Made by a program: the position numbers and the translations under genes. From Chloroflexota bacterium (GTDB lineage: Bacteria > Chloroflexota > UBA6077), in contig JAJYKO010000353.1 of the NCBI GenBank assembly GCA_021788565.1, positions 1 to 6,276 on the forward strand: 6,276 nt of DNA, in the 5' to 3' direction. This document shows, piece by piece, positions 5,234-6,276 of this stretch; within the stretch, counting starts at the first letter, position 1; each line of letters begins with the position of its first letter. A model generated the notes under the pieces. The model was not told the origin of the DNA and searched no databases. It saw only the letters and a list, made by a program, of their open reading frames with translations.

Positions 5234-5406
5234 GGCCACTGCCCAAGGAATCGGTCAGTACCAAGCTACGCCCTTGCGCCGTCGACATTGTCAGTGTGAG
5301 AATAACGCCGGAAACGGATACTAGCTGCACGCGGGGCTGCCCATGCGGCGCTTCTGTAATCCTGTGTCCTCTGGAGACTGTTGCGAAGTCGGTAAGAGGG
5401 AGCTTG
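5234..5406. other. Intergenic stretch, no gene seen
   Basis: No plausible coding region is seen. A minus-strand frame at 5266-5505 is arginine-rich, has no convincing ribosome binding site and crosses the hairpin element downstream, so it is taken as chance. No promoter with acceptable spacing was found. Confidence 0.45.
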
Positions 5407-5531
5407 GTCCTGGGCTTGCCCGAGGCTGAAGCCGTCGGGCTGAAAGAACAAAGCCCTTCGGGCTAGGACCCAGCCAGGAGGGCTTCGCCTTCTCAGCGCG
5501 GTCACTTTAGTGCCGCGGCGAAGCCCAGGAC
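5407..5531. repeat. 125-bp multi-hairpin (cloverleaf-capable) element
   Basis: The ends are an exact 11-bp inverted repeat, GTCCTGGGCTT (5407-5417) and AAGCCCAGGAC (5521-5531). Three hairpins lie inside. The first is 5418-5440 (GCCCGAGGC, loop TGAA, GCC, one bulged G, TCGGGC). The second is 5452-5464 (AGCCC, TTC, GGGCT). The third is 5498-5516 (GCGG, bulged T, CAC, loop TTTA, GTG, CCGC). An alternative 10-bp stem, GGGCTTCGCC (5480-5489) with GGCGAAGCCC (5517-5526), extends the third. It may be a structured RNA or a palindromic dispersed repeat; there is no promoter evidence for an RNA gene. Confidence 0.6.
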
Positions 5532-5711
5532 GGCGTAACTCACATTGGGACAGCCTCGTCCCCTGCCCATCACAAAGCGCGGGACCAGATCGTGCGAGCT
5601 TGACAACCGCACTGGATCGTCAGTTTCTGACCCTGACCTACTCCCGGCCGGGTGTTGCTGCTGCTTCGAGACGTGCGGAGTATCGCTGTCAGGCGTGAAA
5701 GAGAGGGCAAG
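5532..5711 (+). other. Upstream region of the ykoF-like operon
   Basis: It holds a perfect TTGACA at 5600-5605 and a hyphenated palindrome GTCAG-TTT-CTGAC at 5619-5631, where the -10 region would fall. A perfect 10-bp palindrome CCCGGCCGGG lies at 5643-5652. No recognisable -10 box sits 16-18 bases after the TTGACA. I looked for a TPP riboswitch because the next gene is thiamine-related and did not find its conserved CUGAGA and ACC-UGA core. Confidence 0.4.
5600..5631 (+). promoter_or_regulatory. Possible promoter with operator-like palindrome
   Basis: The consensus -35 TTGACA (5600-5605) is followed by GTCAGTTTCTGAC (5619-5631), a 13-bp hyphenated palindrome covering the expected -10 position. 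The absence of a TATAAT-like box means the promoter would be weak or activator-dependent. Confidence 0.28.
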
Positions 5712-5972
5712 ATGATTGGCATCGCGGCCCAGGTGAGCCTATATCCACTACGACAGGGGTCGCTCTCGCCTGCGATCGAGGAAGCGCTTCGGATCTTCAG
5801 GGATCGCGGCCTGGAGGTGCAACCGGGCACGATGAGCACCATAGTCGTCGGAGACGACCAGAGTGTCTTTCTCGCTCTGCAGGAGGCTTTCGGCCACGTC
5901 GCCGAACAGGGACACTTGGTGATGGTCGTGACAGTCTCCAACGCGTGTCCGGTCAAATCCAGGGCCGAGTGA
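5712..5972 (+). CDS. YkoF-like thiamine/hydroxymethylpyrimidine-binding protein, single domain
   Basis: The start at 5712 follows GAGAGGG (5701-5707); an earlier ATG-type start at 5652 would add unrelated residues before the conserved 'MIGIAAQVSLYPLRQGSLSP'. The 86-residue product keeps the ferredoxin-like pattern of the YkoF/MTH1187-type family: a first strand 'AAQVSLYPLR', helix 'AIEEALRIFRDRGLEVQ', strand 'GTMSTIVVGDDQSVFLALQE', and the last strand 'HLVMVVTVSNACP'. The 'VSNACP' ending is typical of YkoF-like rather than of DUF77-like members. Bacillus YkoF is about twice as long with two tandem copies of this fold and binds thiamine and hydroxymethylpyrimidine; a single-domain form would be expected to dimerise. 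It is cytoplasmic. Its stop is one base before the methyltransferase ATG, so the two are probably translated together. No thiamine transporter genes are in the window, so the ligand is inferred from the family. Confidence 0.78.
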   Translation: MIGIAAQVSLYPLRQGSLSPAIEEALRIFRDRGLEVQPGTMSTIVVGDDQSVFLALQEAFGHVAEQGHLVMVVTVSNACPVKSRAE

Positions 5973-5973
5973 G

Positions 5974-6276
5974 ATGGGCAATCCCGACACTCGGGGAGAC
6001 CCAGACCCCGGGAAACCCGACGTCTTCGATCGGCACGCCTCCCGCTACGACGCCTGGTACGACACGGCGCTGGGCGCCGCGACCTTCGCCGAAGAGCTGG
6101 ACGCCCTTCGGCCGCTGCTTGCCGGTCTGACGCACCCCTGGCTTGAGGTAGGCTCGGGCAGCGGCCGCTTTTCGGGCGCACTTGGCGCCGAAGTAGGGGT
6201 CGACCCGGCCCGGTGTGCGTTGGCCCTCGCGGCTGGGCGTGGAGTCCACGTGGTCAGCGCGCGGGCTGAGACACTT
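5974..6276 (+). CDS. Class I SAM-dependent methyltransferase, N-terminal part (runs off right edge)
   Basis: The frame is open from the ATG at 5974 to the end of the window (101 codons, no stop), so the gene is cut by the window border. After a polar tail comes 'VFDRHASRYDAWYD' (17-30), a common opening of Methyltransf_11-type enzymes. Motif I, 'LEVGSGSGRF' (57-66), is the glycine-rich SAM-binding loop; motif II is 'GVDP' (75-78), whose acidic residue contacts the SAM ribose. 'SARAETL' (95-101) begins the next conserved region. The substrate cannot be told from this part. The start lies one base after the YkoF-like gene's stop (TGA, then G, then ATG) and has only a weak GAGTGAG ribosome binding site, so translation is probably coupled. 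A metabolic link between the two is inferred from this operon. Confidence 0.85.
   Translation, partial: MGNPDTRGDPDPGKPDVFDRHASRYDAWYDTALGAATFAEELDALRPLLAGLTHPWLEVGSGSGRFSGALGAEVGVDPARCALALAAGRGVHVVSARAETL

Noticed and set aside
5368..5390. Possible insertion-sequence end (GGAGACTGTTGCGAAG)
   Set aside because: Resembles some IS termini by eye, but no matching inverted partner or target duplication was found nearby.
5266..5505. Minus-strand 79-codon frame
   Set aside because: Arginine-rich composition without domain features or ribosome binding site; overlaps the multi-hairpin element.
5532..5711. TPP riboswitch before the thiamine-related gene
   Set aside because: A short CTGACC...CCGG-like stretch is present, but the conserved CUGAGA and downstream core elements are missing.
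5570..6181. Minus-strand 203-codon frame
   Set aside because: Antisense shadow of the YkoF-like and methyltransferase genes, which match real families on the plus strand; its composition is very arginine- and serine-rich.
1..6276. CRISPR array, tRNA or rRNA genes
   Set aside because: No regularly spaced direct repeats with unique spacers, and no tRNA or rRNA landmarks were seen.

Overview
The window is GC-rich bacterial DNA with compact, G/C-ending codons. It mixes protein genes with unusually repeat-rich intergenic stretches. The best guess for the host is a high-GC environmental bacterium such as a member of the Chloroflexota. This rests on the gene content (DUF169, a large NB-ARC/TPR/LuxR regulator, a short YkoF protein) and on the intergenic palindrome whose minus strand reads 'SERSEES', a repeat often met in such genomes. 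The sequence alone does not prove the phylum.

Left edge (1-458): the C-terminal part of a DUF169 protein. Gap 459-965: a 146-bp MITE-like element (631-776) with terminal inverted repeats and a perfect 8-bp target duplication, then a good sigma-70-type promoter (TTGACT-17-TATAGT). A long 5' leader follows, in which a hairpin can mask the Shine-Dalgarno sequence of the next gene. 966-3530: an 854-residue STAND-type transcription factor (P-loop ATPase, TPR repeats with a 40-residue period, C-terminal LuxR helix-turn-helix).

Gap 3531-4085: a second palindromic element (3526-3660) sits exactly on the regulator's stop codon and is built from two hairpins in inverted orientation. After it come an AT-rich segment with an operator-like arrangement and a 46-codon small ORF with a near-ideal ribosome binding site and internal hairpins. 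The last feature before the next gene is its own Shine-Dalgarno. 4086-5144: a secreted 352-residue protein of unknown function.

Gap 5145-5711: a bipartite hairpin just after the secreted-protein gene, a 125-bp element that can fold as a four-way cloverleaf, and a possible -35 box. 5712-6276: a two-gene operon with a one-base gap, coding for a single-domain YkoF-like (thiamine/hydroxymethylpyrimidine-binding) protein and the N-terminal part of a class I SAM methyltransferase that runs off the right edge.

How the genes may work together (inference): the regulator and the secreted protein are co-oriented neighbours. The regulator may control the secreted protein through the AT-rich region, but no binding site is proven. 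The regulator is bracketed by two different non-autonomous mobile-like elements. The YkoF/methyltransferase pair looks like a separate transcription unit.
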